Source of the DNA: Macrococcoides caseolyticum
GTDB lineage: Bacteria > Bacillota > Bacilli > Staphylococcales > Staphylococcaceae
Assembly (NCBI RefSeq): GCF_002902665.1
Contig: NZ_PPRM01000048.1
Coordinates: forward strand, 11,477 to 46,209
Length of the DNA: 34,733 nt
Direction of reading: 5' to 3'
Of this stretch, positions 24,135-32,390 are shown piece by piece (positions within the stretch are counted from its first letter, which is position 1; each line of letters opens with the position of its first letter). Position numbers and translations under genes: made by a program. The notes under the pieces were generated by a model. That model searched no databases and was not told where the DNA came from. It was given only the letters and a program-made list of their open reading frames with translations.

Positions 24135-24769
24135 TCATTCTCTAGTTCTAGAAATTGATTTCTTGATTCTAATGCTTTTAATTTCAATTGTTCCTCAGTA
24201 CTCAATGTTTCTGTAGGTTTTCCTTTTCCACGTCCATCTATAAGTCCTGTTTCACCATGTTCATTATATTTTTTCACCCAGCTATAAACCTGAGAATATT
24301 TCACTTTGAAATTCTCAGCAGTACTTTTGTAATCAAATTCGTTACTTATACAATAATTTACGATTTCAATACGCTCTTCTAAAGTAGTTTTTCTAGCTTT
24401 CATATTATATACCTCCGGTTTTGGAGAATAAGTTTTATTCTCTTTTCCTTCAGTATACTTTATTACCCACTTACGTATAGTTTCATGAGATGGAATGTTA
24501 TATTCTGCTGCTAATGTTTGAAATGATTTGCCCTTTTGAATATACTCATTAATAACACTTTTTTTAAATTCTGAGGTATATGAATGATTATTTTTTCTTG
24601 ATTTAAGAGAGTAAATACCATGTTCTAAGTATCTTCTATATTCAGCTGCGAGTGTAACTTTATTAATATCCAAACCAAACTTATTTATGACACTGCTAAA
24701 TGAATTTCCGTCTTCATACAAATCGAAGATTTGTTGATATTTATCAAGTGTAATTTTCTTTTTTCTCAA
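24074..24769 (-). CDS. IS3-family transposase OrfA
   Basis: This 231-residue protein has two or more helix-turn-helix units that bind the IS ends: one at about residues 66-105 (SFQTLAAEYNIPSHETIRKW) and one at about 131-170 (DYKSTAENFKVKYSQVYSW), followed by a leucine-rich coiled coil (LKALESRNQFLELENEALKK) for dimerisation. The start is TTG, with GGGAG 8 bases upstream; this ribosome-binding site can be buried in a hairpin. Its length suggests the IS150-like branch. Confidence 0.87.
   Translation of the reverse strand: MRKKKITLDKYQQIFDLYEDGNSFSSVINKFGLDINKVTLAAEYRRYLEHGIYSLKSRKNNHSYTSEFKKSVINEYIQKGKSFQTLAAEYNIPSHETIRKWVIKYTEGKENKTYSPKPEVYNMKARKTTLEERIEIVNYCISNEFDYKSTAENFKVKYSQVYSWVKKYNEHGETGLIDGRGKGKPTETLSTEEQLKLKALESRNQFLELENEALKKRKQIERQLMNQKLNN
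24122..24128 (-). other. Programmed -1 frameshift site
   Basis: On the minus strand A-AAA-AAG lies in the OrfA frame where OrfB is open in the -1 frame. A6G heptamers are the classic IS3-family slippery sites. The OrfB frame has a TGA just upstream (24135-24137), so slippage must occur here. Confidence 0.8.
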
Positions 24770-24777
24770 ATTAAAAA

Positions 24778-24822
24778 CTCCCTATAAAGTTTTCACTTTT
24801 TAAGTGTCTACTTTATAGGGAG
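24778..24822 (-). promoter_or_regulatory. Hairpin that can mask the OrfA ribosome-binding site
   Basis: CTCCCTATAAAGT (24778-24790) is the exact complement of ACTTTATAGGGAG (24810-24822). The inner arm, read as RNA on the minus strand, holds the GGGAG ribosome-binding site of OrfA. Transcripts that enter from outside would fold and hide it, while transcripts starting inside would not. Confidence 0.65.
24797..24820 (-). repeat. IS terminal inverted repeat, right
   Basis: Read outside-in it begins CCCTATAAAGTAGACACTT and matches the left end at 22 of 24 positions. Confidence 0.88.
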
Positions 24823-24892
24823 CATATCAGTATGCGGATTGTCTTTTTTGTTGTGAGATGGGGGTGCCTATACAATGTGCAACACCATGCAA

Positions 24893-24915
24893 AGACGCCC
24901 AAATCTTGGGCGTCT
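24893..24915. terminator. Terminator downstream of cdr
   Basis: AGACGCCCAA pairs perfectly with TTGGGCGTCT around a 3-nt loop. It is GC-rich and sits 25 bases past the cdr stop. Confidence 0.75.
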
Positions 24916-24939
24916 GCTTTCTATATTAACATTCAATGA

Positions 24940-26256
24940 CTACTTTGCTTTATATCCAAGCATATTGATAATGTCTTTCGGGCTGGAGTAGTCAGGATGA
25001 TACGCAATTTCGATATCTTTGAAGTCATAGATTGTTAATCCGCCGATCATAGCCGTTGATAGAATATCGATCCTTTTATCGACACCACTTTTTCCAGACG
25101 CACTCGCTGATAATATTTTGCCGGTTGATTGTTCGTAGTAAACTGTGATGCTTAGCGGCGAACTGTAAGGCATGTAGCTGGCTTTATGTTTTTGCGTATG
25201 GGATACGTGTGCGATATTATCCATTTCAAGTATGAGCATTTCATTGAGTCCTACCGATGCGTACGTGTGGTCAAATAGTCGAAGGATATTGCTGCCGAGT
25301 AGTCCTTGAAATGCTTCTTTATCTTTATGGAATAAGTTATGGGCAATGATTGAAGCAGCGCGATGCGTACCCCAGGCAAGTGCAATTGTTGCTTTCTTAT
25401 CTATATGGCGATAGAACGTTTCTATTGCATCACCGAGTGCATATATAGCTGGATTGCTCGTTTCAAAATAACGATTGACCTTGATATACCCTTTATCATT
25501 GAGTTCTATTGCGTCATCAATAAATTTCGTATTCGGTTTTAGACCGAGTGCTGTAATGATGATATCAAATGTATCGGTATCACCTGACTTGAACGTAACA
25601 GTGTGCTCATTAATACGCACAACCTCATCTTCTAGTTTTAGATGAATACCGTTATCTTCAAGTACTTGAGGGACCGTATCTGTAATATCTCGACTCATCT
25701 GTTTTAAGAAGTGACTGCTGCGATGTACAAGCGTTACATCCAGTCCACGATGCTTTAAGTTTTCTGCCATCTCGAGACTGATATAACCACCTCCAACTAC
25801 GAGTGCACGCTTCGCATCCATACGTTCAATATACTGATTAATCTTATCTGTATCTTCTAAGTTACGCACCTGGAACACATGATCATGCCTGTATAGGTCT
25901 GGTACGATCTGGCTTGCACCAGGAGATAGAATTAAGTAATCATATGTATCGGTGATTGTTTCTTTAGTCTGGTGATTATAAATTTCTATTTTCTTATTAT
26001 CCGGATATAAACGTGTCACTTCATGGTATGTGTGCACTTGAATATTACGGTTATCATTAAATGTATCCGGAGTTGCCATAACGATGTTATCACGAGAGGC
26101 CACCGTTTCTCCGATGTAATATGGTAAACCACAATTTGCATAGCTCATATCACGATCTTTTTCATAGATTGTGATATCAGCATCTGCATCAAGTCTTCTG
26201 ATTTGAGATGCAACTGTCGCGCCACCTGCAACTGCACCGACTATAATGATTTTCAT
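24940..26256 (-). CDS. cdr: CoA-disulfide reductase
   Basis: Cdr reduces CoA disulfide with NADPH; in staphylococci CoA is a main low-molecular-weight thiol. The 438-residue length equals S. aureus Cdr. It has an FAD motif (IIVGAVAGGATVASQIRRL), the single active Cys42 in MSYANCGLPYYIG, the NAD(P) motif VVGGGYISLEMAENL and the FAD-binding ALGDAIE. The second Tyr-rich C-terminal dimer domain is intact. It follows the HAD phosphatase gene with 2 nt between, so they form one unit. Confidence 0.92.
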   Translation of the reverse strand: MKIIIVGAVAGGATVASQIRRLDADADITIYEKDRDMSYANCGLPYYIGETVASRDNIVMATPDTFNDNRNIQVHTYHEVTRLYPDNKKIEIYNHQTKETITDTYDYLILSPGASQIVPDLYRHDHVFQVRNLEDTDKINQYIERMDAKRALVVGGGYISLEMAENLKHRGLDVTLVHRSSHFLKQMSRDITDTVPQVLEDNGIHLKLEDEVVRINEHTVTFKSGDTDTFDIIITALGLKPNTKFIDDAIELNDKGYIKVNRYFETSNPAIYALGDAIETFYRHIDKKATIALAWGTHRAASIIAHNLFHKDKEAFQGLLGSNILRLFDHTYASVGLNEMLILEMDNIAHVSHTQKHKASYMPYSSPLSITVYYEQSTGKILSASASGKSGVDKRIDILSTAMIGGLTIYDFKDIEIAYHPDYSSPKDIINMLGYKAK

Positions 26257-26258
26257 TA

Positions 26259-27071
26259 TTATACCTCCAGCTTAAAGTATTGAATAAGAAACTTCGCTAT
26301 CCCATCTTCATTATTTGTGTCAGTAATTTCGTCTGCGATAGATTTAAGCTCATCGATCGCATTGCCCATTGCTACGCCTGTTCCAGCATATTTAATCATT
26401 TCATTGTCATTATCCTCATCACCGAATGCTATAACATGTTCTTGTTTAATATTTAAATATTCGTGACAAAGCTTCACGCCGACTGCTTTATTGATTCCTT
26501 TCTTAACGATTTCGATGACCGGAAATGGAGCACCCCAGCGACGATGCTCTAATCTATCAGCATAAATTTCATCAAAATGCTTATAGATATTAGGAATCTC
26601 AGATTCTTCAGCCTGGATAAGGATGGTTGTAGGAGGTTCTGTAATGTTTTCCAGTAGATTCCCGATCTTGATGACAGGGTTCCCCATACTGAAACCTTCG
26701 AATAAATATTCATCATGATAATGTAAGAAAACATTATCTTTAATTTCAGCGACGATATTCTTAATATTAAGATTTGGAATCTTAGAGAAGATGTCTCTTG
26801 CTACCTCAAAATCCAAAGTCTCATGAAATGTCTCGAAATTCGTATCGCCTGGGTGATGAACAAATGCGCCGTTGAAATTAACGATTGGTGTATCCAGATC
26901 AAGCTGATTATAATAAATTTGACTGGCACGGTATGGACGTCCTGTCGAAATAATAAATTTATGGCCTTGTGCCTGCAGCAGGCGGATGACCTTCTTCGTT
27001 AACGGTGTAATCTCCTGCTTGCTATTAAGTAATGTTCCATCTAGATCGAGACAGATTAAATGCTGTTCCAT
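26259..27071 (-). CDS. Cof-type HAD-IIB family phosphatase
   Basis: This 270-residue phosphatase has DLDGTLLNS (nucleophile Asp9 and Asp11), ISTGRPYRA as motif II, the conserved Lys in EIVKKGINKAVG, and FGDEDNDNEMIKYAG as motif III/IV with its Asp cluster. Cap type IIB is expected from the length. Cof proteins act on sugar phosphates, nucleotides or cofactor intermediates; the true substrate is unknown. It lies just before cdr in the same order as I recall in S. aureus. Confidence 0.88.
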   Translation of the reverse strand: MEQHLICLDLDGTLLNSKQEITPLTKKVIRLLQAQGHKFIISTGRPYRASQIYYNQLDLDTPIVNFNGAFVHHPGDTNFETFHETLDFEVARDIFSKIPNLNIKNIVAEIKDNVFLHYHDEYLFEGFSMGNPVIKIGNLLENITEPPTTILIQAEESEIPNIYKHFDEIYADRLEHRRWGAPFPVIEIVKKGINKAVGVKLCHEYLNIKQEHVIAFGDEDNDNEMIKYAGTGVAMGNAIDELKSIADEITDTNNEDGIAKFLIQYFKLEV

Positions 27072-27156
27072 AAAATAACTCCTTTAAATGTATTTCGTTT
27101 ATATGTATATTAATTTCTGATATAGTAAGTGTATAATAAACTTTGAGGTGATACAA

Positions 27157-27465
27157 ATGGAAGAAGCTATGAAAGACAGTATAATGGGGGCGCTCGAAAA
27201 CGTTATTGACCCTGAGCTAGGTATTGATATCATTAACTTAGGATTAGTTTACAATGTGGATATGGATGATGATGGCCTGTGCACGGTTGAAATGACATTA
27301 ACATCTATGGGCTGTCCGATGGGTCCGCAAATTATTGATCAGGTGAAAACAGCATTAGGTGAATTACCTGAGATTAAAGAGACAGAAGTGAATATTGTAT
27401 GGAATCCAGTATGGAATAAAGATATGATGAGCCGTTATGCTAAGATTGCTTTAGGTGTAAGCTAA
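27157..27465 (+). CDS. sufT: DUF59/MIP18 family Fe-S assembly protein, SufT-like
   Basis: This 102-residue protein shows DPELGIDIINLGLVY (residues 18-32) and the conserved Cys53 in TSMGCPMGP, as in SufT/PaaD-type proteins that help mature Fe-S proteins. The ATG at 27157 follows TGAGGTG; a GTG three codons earlier is less likely. In S. aureus SufT supports Fe-S enzyme maturation under demand. Single gene, closed by a strong terminator. Confidence 0.85.
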   Translation: MEEAMKDSIMGALENVIDPELGIDIINLGLVYNVDMDDDGLCTVEMTLTSMGCPMGPQIIDQVKTALGELPEIKETEVNIVWNPVWNKDMMSRYAKIALGVS

Positions 27466-27504
27466 GGACGTGACACGAGCGTCTAGACACGAATAAAATC
27501 ATGA

Positions 27505-27536
27505 AACGAGGCAGGGATATATGTCCCTGCCTCGTT
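27505..27536. terminator. Bidirectional terminator between sufT and fnr
   Basis: AACGAGGCAGGGA pairs perfectly with TCCCTGCCTCGTT around TATATG; strongly GC-paired, with A/T flanks both sides. Confidence 0.88.
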
Positions 27537-27538
27537 AT

Positions 27539-28234
27539 TTATTCGATTCTGCATATATTTACTGGACAGTTTTCACAGTTAATTTCATCCTTTAGATAGT
27601 CTAGATCTTTAATTGTAATTTTCTTACCATTTGTTTCGATGATATCATTCTGCTTAAGTTCGCTGATGATGCGATTAACGCCTTCTCGCGTTGTGCCTCC
27701 GAAGTTTGCCAGTTCATTGTTTGTCAGATCAATATTAAGTTTAGTGCCTTCCTCTGTCTCAACGCCATACGTATTAGTCAGACGAATTAAAGTAGAGTAG
27801 ACGGCGCCTTTCTTGCCAAGTGTATAAAGGTCGCGCAACTTATACTCCTGTTTTTCATTTTCATTTTGAATAAATAGCAGCCATTCATAGTTTAGTACTT
27901 CATCATTAAGGATCGCAGACTCAAATGTGGCTAAATCCATTTTATAGACAGTGGTCTTTGTTTTCGTCTTAGCAAAGAGTGCGTGTTTCTTATTGCCGCA
28001 GAACAGGGTGTTCACACCGAACAGGTTACGTCTGCCCAGCAGTTTTAAATTGAATTCCTTGCCATCTTCAAGTACACGATGAATCACGACATTCCCTGAT
28101 TTTATAACATAGATTGAATCAATTGGATCTTCTGCCTGGAAGATATACTGGTTTGCATCGAAGGTTTCTATCTTTCCTTCTTCCATGATGTAGTTGACGA
28201 TACTTGTTGCTTCGTGAAATGCAGACTGAACCAT
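27539..28234 (-). CDS. fnr: Bacillus-type Fnr oxygen-sensing regulator
   Basis: This 231-residue Crp/Fnr protein has an N-terminal cyclic-nucleotide-like domain, a dimer helix, and a C-terminal HTH with [20 protein letters not shown] at about residues 175-194. It resembles B. subtilis Fnr, including [21 protein letters not shown]. The C-terminal [14 protein letters not shown] holds Cys220, Cys223 and Cys228, and KLRD gives Asp135. These match the three Cys and one Asp that bind the [4Fe-4S] cluster in B. subtilis. It should activate anaerobic genes. AAGGTG precedes the ATG. Divergent from clpB. S. aureus lacks this type as far as I recall. Confidence 0.85.
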   Translation of the reverse strand: MVQSAFHEATSIVNYIMEEGKIETFDANQYIFQAEDPIDSIYVIKSGNVVIHRVLEDGKEFNLKLLGRRNLFGVNTLFCGNKKHALFAKTKTKTTVYKMDLATFESAILNDEVLNYEWLLFIQNENEKQEYKLRDLYTLGKKGAVYSTLIRLTNTYGVETEEGTKLNIDLTNNELANFGGTTREGVNRIISELKQNDIIETNGKKITIKDLDYLKDEINCENCPVNICRIE

Positions 28235-28319
28235 TGTTTTCACCTTCTTACGGATCTTTTTCAAATTTGTATTTATTATAACATAACAAATTTCAACTTC
28301 TATATACGAACCGTAATAT

Positions 28320-28348
28320 TTGTATTCTGCTATAAAACATTTTATAAT
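28320..28348 (+). promoter_or_regulatory. Promoter of clpB
   Basis: TTGTAT (28320-28325) and consensus TATAAT (28343-28348) are spaced 17 bp. The start point would fall at about 28355, at the edge of the CtsR site. Confidence 0.65.
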
Positions 28349-28356
28349 AGTATTAT

Positions 28357-28373
28357 AGTCAAAGAAGGTCAAA
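28357..28373 (+). promoter_or_regulatory. CtsR operator
   Basis: AGTCAAA-GAA-GGTCAAA is a direct heptad repeat matching the CtsR consensus (A/G-GTCAAA-NAN-A/G-GTCAAA). It lies over the start point of clpB transcription, so clpB should be derepressed by heat. Confidence 0.88.
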
Positions 28374-28387
28374 TTGAGGTGAGTGAA

Positions 28388-30967
28388 GTGAATATAGAAC
28401 AGATGACATTTAATGTACAGGGTGCATTGGAGCAAGCCCAACATAAAGCGAGAGAAGATAAACTGCAGGCTATTGAAAGTGAGCACGTGCTATTACATTT
28501 TGCTGAAACAGCTGATAGTATGCTCGTTACAGTGTTTGAGCGTGCGAATCTGGACATCTCTAGATATAAAGCATTATTACAAGAGGCACTGGACAAGAAA
28601 CCTCGAGTAGAAGGAGATGTGCAGTATGGCCAGTATATTGCTGGTAATCTCAGCGAGCTGATAAATAGGGCTCAGGCGCTGATGACAGAAATGGATGATC
28701 AGTACGTGTCAGCTGAACATATTATTTTAGCTGCTACAGAAGTTCATGAAGTTACACGTAACTTCGTAGGGAATAAGAATGACATTATTAAAGAAATTAT
28801 AATGAATATAAGAGGGGGAAATCATGTGACAACACAAAATCCAGAAGTTCAGTATGAAGTATTGAAGAAGTATGGACGCGATCTTGTTGAAGAGGTGCGT
28901 AATGGTAAGATGGATCCAGTGATTGGTCGTGATGATGAGATTCGCAATACGATTCGTATATTAAGTCGTAAAACGAAGAACAATCCGATATTAATCGGTG
29001 AACCGGGTGTCGGTAAGACAGCCATTGTTGAAGGTCTTGCACAGCGTATCGTGAAGCGTGACGTTCCAGACAGTCTATTAGACAAGACAATCTTTGAGCT
29101 TGATCTATCCGCACTCGTTGCAGGTGCGAAGTTCCGTGGTGAGTTTGAAGAGCGTTTAAAAGCAGTACTTAAAGAAGTTAAGGAATCTGACGGTAAAATT
29201 CTATTGTTTATCGATGAGATTCATATGCTTGTTGGGGCTGGTAAAACGGATGGCGCAATGGATGCAGGCAACATGTTAAAACCGATGCTTGCGCGTGGTG
29301 AACTGCATTGTATCGGTGCCACAACGTTAAATGAGTATCGTGAGTATATCGAGAAAGATTCGGCGCTTGAGCGTCGTTTCCAGAAAGTAAATGTAAAAGA
29401 GCCGGATCTAGAAGATACGATTTCAATATTACGTGGTTTAAAGGAGCGTTACGAAGTGCATCACGGTGTACGTATACAGGATAATGCACTGGTTGCTGCT
29501 GCTGAATTATCAGATCGTTACATTACAGATCGCTTCCTCCCTGATAAAGCGATTGATCTGGTCGATCAGGCCTGTGCAACAATAAGAACGGAAATGGGCT
29601 CTAATCCGACAGAGCTTGATGCAGTAAATCGTCGCGTGTTACAGCTAGAGATTGAAGAGAATGCATTGAAGCATGAAAGTGATGCGAAATCAGAGGCAAG
29701 ACTGCATGAACTGCAAAGAGAGCTTGCAGATGAGAAAGAACGTCAGCAGATGTTAACTGCGAAAGTTGAGAAAGAGAAAGAACAGATCAGCATTGTGCAG
29801 ACTAAACGTGCAGAACTTGATGATTTTCGTAAGCAGCTGGAAGAAGCCCAAAGCAACTATAATCTGGAAAAAGCATCAGAACTGCAATATGCAAAGATTC
29901 CAGCAGTAGAGAAAGAACTTGCTGAACTAGAAGCACAGCTGCACGAGGAAACGAAAGATACAGACCGTCTGATTCGTGAAGTAGTGACAGAAGAAGAAAT
30001 TGGTTACATTGTGTCACAATGGACAGGTATTCCGGTGAACAAGCTCGTAGAATCAGAGAAAGATAAATTATTACGACTTTCAGATATTCTGCATGAGCGC
30101 GTCGTTGGGCAAGATGAAGCAGTTGACTTAGTATCTGATGCGGTCATTCGTGCGCGCGCAGGGATAAAGGATCCCAACCGTCCGATTGGTAGTTTCTTAT
30201 TCTTAGGACCAACCGGTGTCGGTAAGACTGAACTTGCGAAAGCATTAGCAAGCACATTGTTTGATTCAGAGAAACATATGGTAAGAATCGATATGAGTGA
30301 ATATATGGAGAAACATTCTGTGAGCAGATTAATCGGTGCACCTCCTGGTTATGTAGGGCATGAGGAAGGTGGCCAGCTGACTGAAGCAGTGCGCAGAAAT
30401 CCATATACAGTTCTGTTACTCGATGAGATTGAAAAGGCGCATAGTGATGTATTTAACGTGCTGCTGCAATTACTTGATGAAGGTCGATTAACAGATTCAC
30501 GTGGACGCAACGTCGATTTCAAGAATACGATTGTCATTATGACAAGTAACATCGGGTCACAATACTTATTGGATGGCATCGACAATGGCGAAATTACCGA
30601 GGATGCAAGAAATAATGTTATGGCTGCACTTCATCAGTACTTTAAGCCTGAGATACTGAACCGTATGGATGATATCATTATGTTTAAACCATTATCTAGA
30701 GATGATATGACATTTATCGTCGATAAGATTATAAATCAGCTCAATGTCAGACTGATTGGTAATGGTGTACGCGTCCATCTAACAGACGCAGTGAAAACAT
30801 GGATTGCTGATACAGCGTATGAACCACAGTTTGGTGCACGACCATTGAAACGTTTCGTTCAGAAGGAAATTGAGACGCCGCTTGCAAAATTACTGATAAA
30901 AGAAGATTATGCGGAAGGTACGGAAATTACTGTAGATAGAGTTGATGGTGAAGTTGTATTCCTGTAA
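28388..30967 (+). CDS. clpB: Hsp100 disaggregase ClpB
   Basis: ClpB rescues aggregated proteins with DnaK. The 859-residue protein has the N domain (about 1-145), NBD1 with Walker A GEPGVGKT (204-211) and Walker B FIDEIH, a coiled-coil middle domain (about 405-525) and NBD2 with GPTGVGKT (607-614) and LLDEIEKAH. It closely follows S. aureus ClpB. The GTG start aligns with the MDINKMTYAVQ start there (here [11 protein letters not shown]) and follows GAGGTGAG; a frame open to 28214 crosses the promoter and CtsR site and is not used. A likely internal start is at Val147. Confidence 0.95.
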   Translation: MNIEQMTFNVQGALEQAQHKAREDKLQAIESEHVLLHFAETADSMLVTVFERANLDISRYKALLQEALDKKPRVEGDVQYGQYIAGNLSELINRAQALMTEMDDQYVSAEHIILAATEVHEVTRNFVGNKNDIIKEIIMNIRGGNHVTTQNPEVQYEVLKKYGRDLVEEVRNGKMDPVIGRDDEIRNTIRILSRKTKNNPILIGEPGVGKTAIVEGLAQRIVKRDVPDSLLDKTIFELDLSALVAGAKFRGEFEERLKAVLKEVKESDGKILLFIDEIHMLVGAGKTDGAMDAGNMLKPMLARGELHCIGATTLNEYREYIEKDSALERRFQKVNVKEPDLEDTISILRGLKERYEVHHGVRIQDNALVAAAELSDRYITDRFLPDKAIDLVDQACATIRTEMGSNPTELDAVNRRVLQLEIEENALKHESDAKSEARLHELQRELADEKERQQMLTAKVEKEKEQISIVQTKRAELDDFRKQLEEAQSNYNLEKASELQYAKIPAVEKELAELEAQLHEETKDTDRLIREVVTEEEIGYIVSQWTGIPVNKLVESEKDKLLRLSDILHERVVGQDEAVDLVSDAVIRARAGIKDPNRPIGSFLFLGPTGVGKTELAKALASTLFDSEKHMVRIDMSEYMEKHSVSRLIGAPPGYVGHEEGGQLTEAVRRNPYTVLLLDEIEKAHSDVFNVLLQLLDEGRLTDSRGRNVDFKNTIVIMTSNIGSQYLLDGIDNGEITEDARNNVMAALHQYFKPEILNRMDDIIMFKPLSRDDMTFIVDKIINQLNVRLIGNGVRVHLTDAVKTWIADTAYEPQFGARPLKRFVQKEIETPLAKLLIKEDYAEGTEITVDRVDGEVVFL
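28811..28828 (+). promoter_or_regulatory. Internal ribosome-binding site and GTG start inside clpB
   Basis: AGAGGGGG (28811-28818) lies 7 bases before an in-frame GTG (28826-28828, Val147). Translation here would make a 713-residue ClpB without the N domain, as the internal GTG at codon 149 does in E. coli. Spacing and strength look better than those at many real starts. Confidence 0.6.
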
Positions 30968-30978
30968 CGCGATATAAA

Positions 30979-31014
30979 GAAAGTACCAGATGATTTATCA
31001 TCTGGTACTTTCTT
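30979..31014. terminator. Terminator between clpB and the converging DUF2929 gene
   Basis: A 15-bp perfect stem, GAAAGTACCAGATGA with TCATCTGGTACTTTC, closes loop TTTA. Confidence 0.85.
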
Positions 31015-31023
31015 CAGTTAATA

Positions 31024-31218
31024 TTAATGTTCTTCGTGATGGGGTGTCGGTTCATTCGGAATAATATGTGCAATAATAATTGCAAGAATACCGAAAATGA
31101 CGCCCATAATTGATGCAAATGGTAAGTTAAGCTCTTGTCCGCCACCGAGACTCATTAAAACGAAGTTAATCATTTGAACAAGAATGAAAGCCCACACAAA
31201 TGTGAAAATATAGTTCAT
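31024..31218 (-). CDS. Small two-helix membrane protein, DUF2929 (YjzD-like)
   Basis: This 64-residue protein has two predicted helices (about 2-23 and 34-53) and a short charged, His-rich tail (EPTPHHEEH). It resembles YjzD of B. subtilis, which also lies near med and fabHA. GGGGGAGAAA precedes the ATG. Function is unknown; the conserved place next to fab genes is the main clue. Confidence 0.78.
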   Translation of the reverse strand: MNYIFTFVWAFILVQMINFVLMSLGGGQELNLPFASIMGVIFGILAIIIAHIIPNEPTPHHEEH

Positions 31219-31304
31219 AATATTTCTCCCCCAACTTTATTCTATATAGTTTATTATAAAAGAGTAGCATAAAAAAGTATACCTTATTTTAGAAAGGAAA
31301 TATT

Positions 31305-32306
31305 ATGAATTATAAAGTAATCTCCTTAGCAACGCTCTGCGCACTTATTGTCCTATGTATCTATTCTTTTATTCCGAAACATCAGGAGATTAGGAGTGTC
31401 GCTTATTTATCGAAAGAATCAGTTCATGACCAGACATGGGGCACAGAAGGGTATAAAGGTATATTAAATATTATCCAGACGTATGATGCGAACTTCTTTA
31501 TCCAGGAGAATCTAAAGTCGGATAAGGCCGTAATGGATACAATTCGTCAATTTGCTGAGCGCGATGTCAATATTATATACGGGCAAAGTTCTGAATTTGA
31601 AGACATGTTTAATCAGGCCGCAGTAAAGTATCCGAAGATGCATTTTGTCTTTTTAAATGGTGAGAGTCGTGCCAAAAATGTATCTTCATTAAATATAGAA
31701 GGATATGCCATGGGATTTTTCGGAGGAATGCTCGCAGCACATGAGTCTAAAACGAAGGTGCTTGGCATTGTCGGGGCATTTAAAGGACAGCCAGAGATAG
31801 ATGGATTTATAGATGGCGCCCATTATGAAGAGAAATCTGCTAAAGTTAGAACAAAGTATATAAAGACATGGGGATATAATGGGGATGCACAAGCATGTAC
31901 GATAGAGTTGATTGATAAGGAACATGCAGATGTGATCTATCCAGCAGCAGACGGGACAAATCGAGATGTAATGGAGATTGTTAAAGCCCGTAATAAGAAG
32001 GCTATCGGTTATATCTCTGATCAAAGTTACTTAGGAGACTTTGTTATCGGTAGTACGACGCAGAATATATCGAAATTATATTCAGATATTGCTGACGATT
32101 ACTATGAACAAAGGCTTAAAGGCGGCACCCAAAAATACGGAATGAAGAACAACATCACTGATCTTAAGATATCGAAATCTGTAGATGAAGTGTATGTTAA
32201 GAAGCTCAAATCGGATATACAGAGATTTAAAGTGACAGGCATTCTTCCGAATAAGAAACTACCCCCGACATATCAGGAGAGTGCGTATCTGATTAAAACA
32301 ACCTAA
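31305..32306 (+). CDS. BMP-family protein, Med-like
   Basis: This 333-residue protein has an N-terminal hydrophobic anchor (about 4-22) with no lipobox, then a BMP/PBP1-like fold: RSVAYLSKESVHDQTW, VNIIYGQSSEFED, IEGYAMGFFGGMLAAH and VIYPAADGTNRD. It resembles Med of B. subtilis (a positive competence factor encoded before comZ-fabHA), which shares the fold with lipoprotein BmpA. Gene order yjzD/med/fabH supports the link. comZ is not present in the short gap to fabH. AAAGGAAA precedes the ATG; a terminator follows directly. Confidence 0.78.
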   Translation: MNYKVISLATLCALIVLCIYSFIPKHQEIRSVAYLSKESVHDQTWGTEGYKGILNIIQTYDANFFIQENLKSDKAVMDTIRQFAERDVNIIYGQSSEFEDMFNQAAVKYPKMHFVFLNGESRAKNVSSLNIEGYAMGFFGGMLAAHESKTKVLGIVGAFKGQPEIDGFIDGAHYEEKSAKVRTKYIKTWGYNGDAQACTIELIDKEHADVIYPAADGTNRDVMEIVKARNKKAIGYISDQSYLGDFVIGSTTQNISKLYSDIADDYYEQRLKGGTQKYGMKNNITDLKISKSVDEVYVKKLKSDIQRFKVTGILPNKKLPPTYQESAYLIKTT

Positions 32307-32337
32307 AAAACACTTCTTTATATTGAAGTGTTTTTTA
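32305..32337 (+). terminator. Terminator after the med-like gene
   Basis: AAAAAACACTTC pairs with GAAGTGTTTTTT around TTTATATT. It lies right upstream of the FapR site, so fabHF should have its own promoter. Confidence 0.85.
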
Positions 32338-32349
32338 TTATGTGATAAA

Positions 32350-32366
32350 TTAGTACCAGATACTAA
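32350..32366 (+). promoter_or_regulatory. FapR operator of fabHF
   Basis: TTAGTACCAGATACTAA matches the 17-bp FapR consensus (TTAGTACC-type inverted repeat). A -35 TTGAAG (32323) and a possible -10 TAAATT (32346-32351) overlap it. FapR would repress fabHF until malonyl-CoA rises. Confidence 0.88.
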
Positions 32367-32390
32367 AACTTGATATAAGTAGGTGCTGTA

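Larger units (their letters stand above)
23191..24820 (-). mobile_element. Complete IS3-family insertion sequence (1630 bp)
   Basis: The element has terminal inverted repeats, two overlapping transposase frames with a -1 frameshift site, and intact catalytic residues. It inserted between the ketopantoate-reductase-like gene and cdr and breaks no gene. I see no convincing target duplication: flanks are ACATCA left and AGCATA right. Both frames look full length, so it may be active. Confidence 0.92.

Noticed and set aside
23191-24820. Target-site duplication flanking the IS
   Set aside because: ATCA occurs left of the element and again 5 bp outside the right end, but using it would misalign the inverted repeats; no direct repeat adjoins both ends.
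28214-28387. N-terminal extension of ClpB
   Set aside because: The open frame crosses the clpB promoter and the CtsR operator, and homologues begin at the GTG used here.
30979-31014. FapR-like site (AGTACCAGAT) in the clpB terminator
   Set aside because: Only one arm resembles the FapR half-site; the rest is a perfect terminator stem and there is no promoter or fatty-acid gene it could control.
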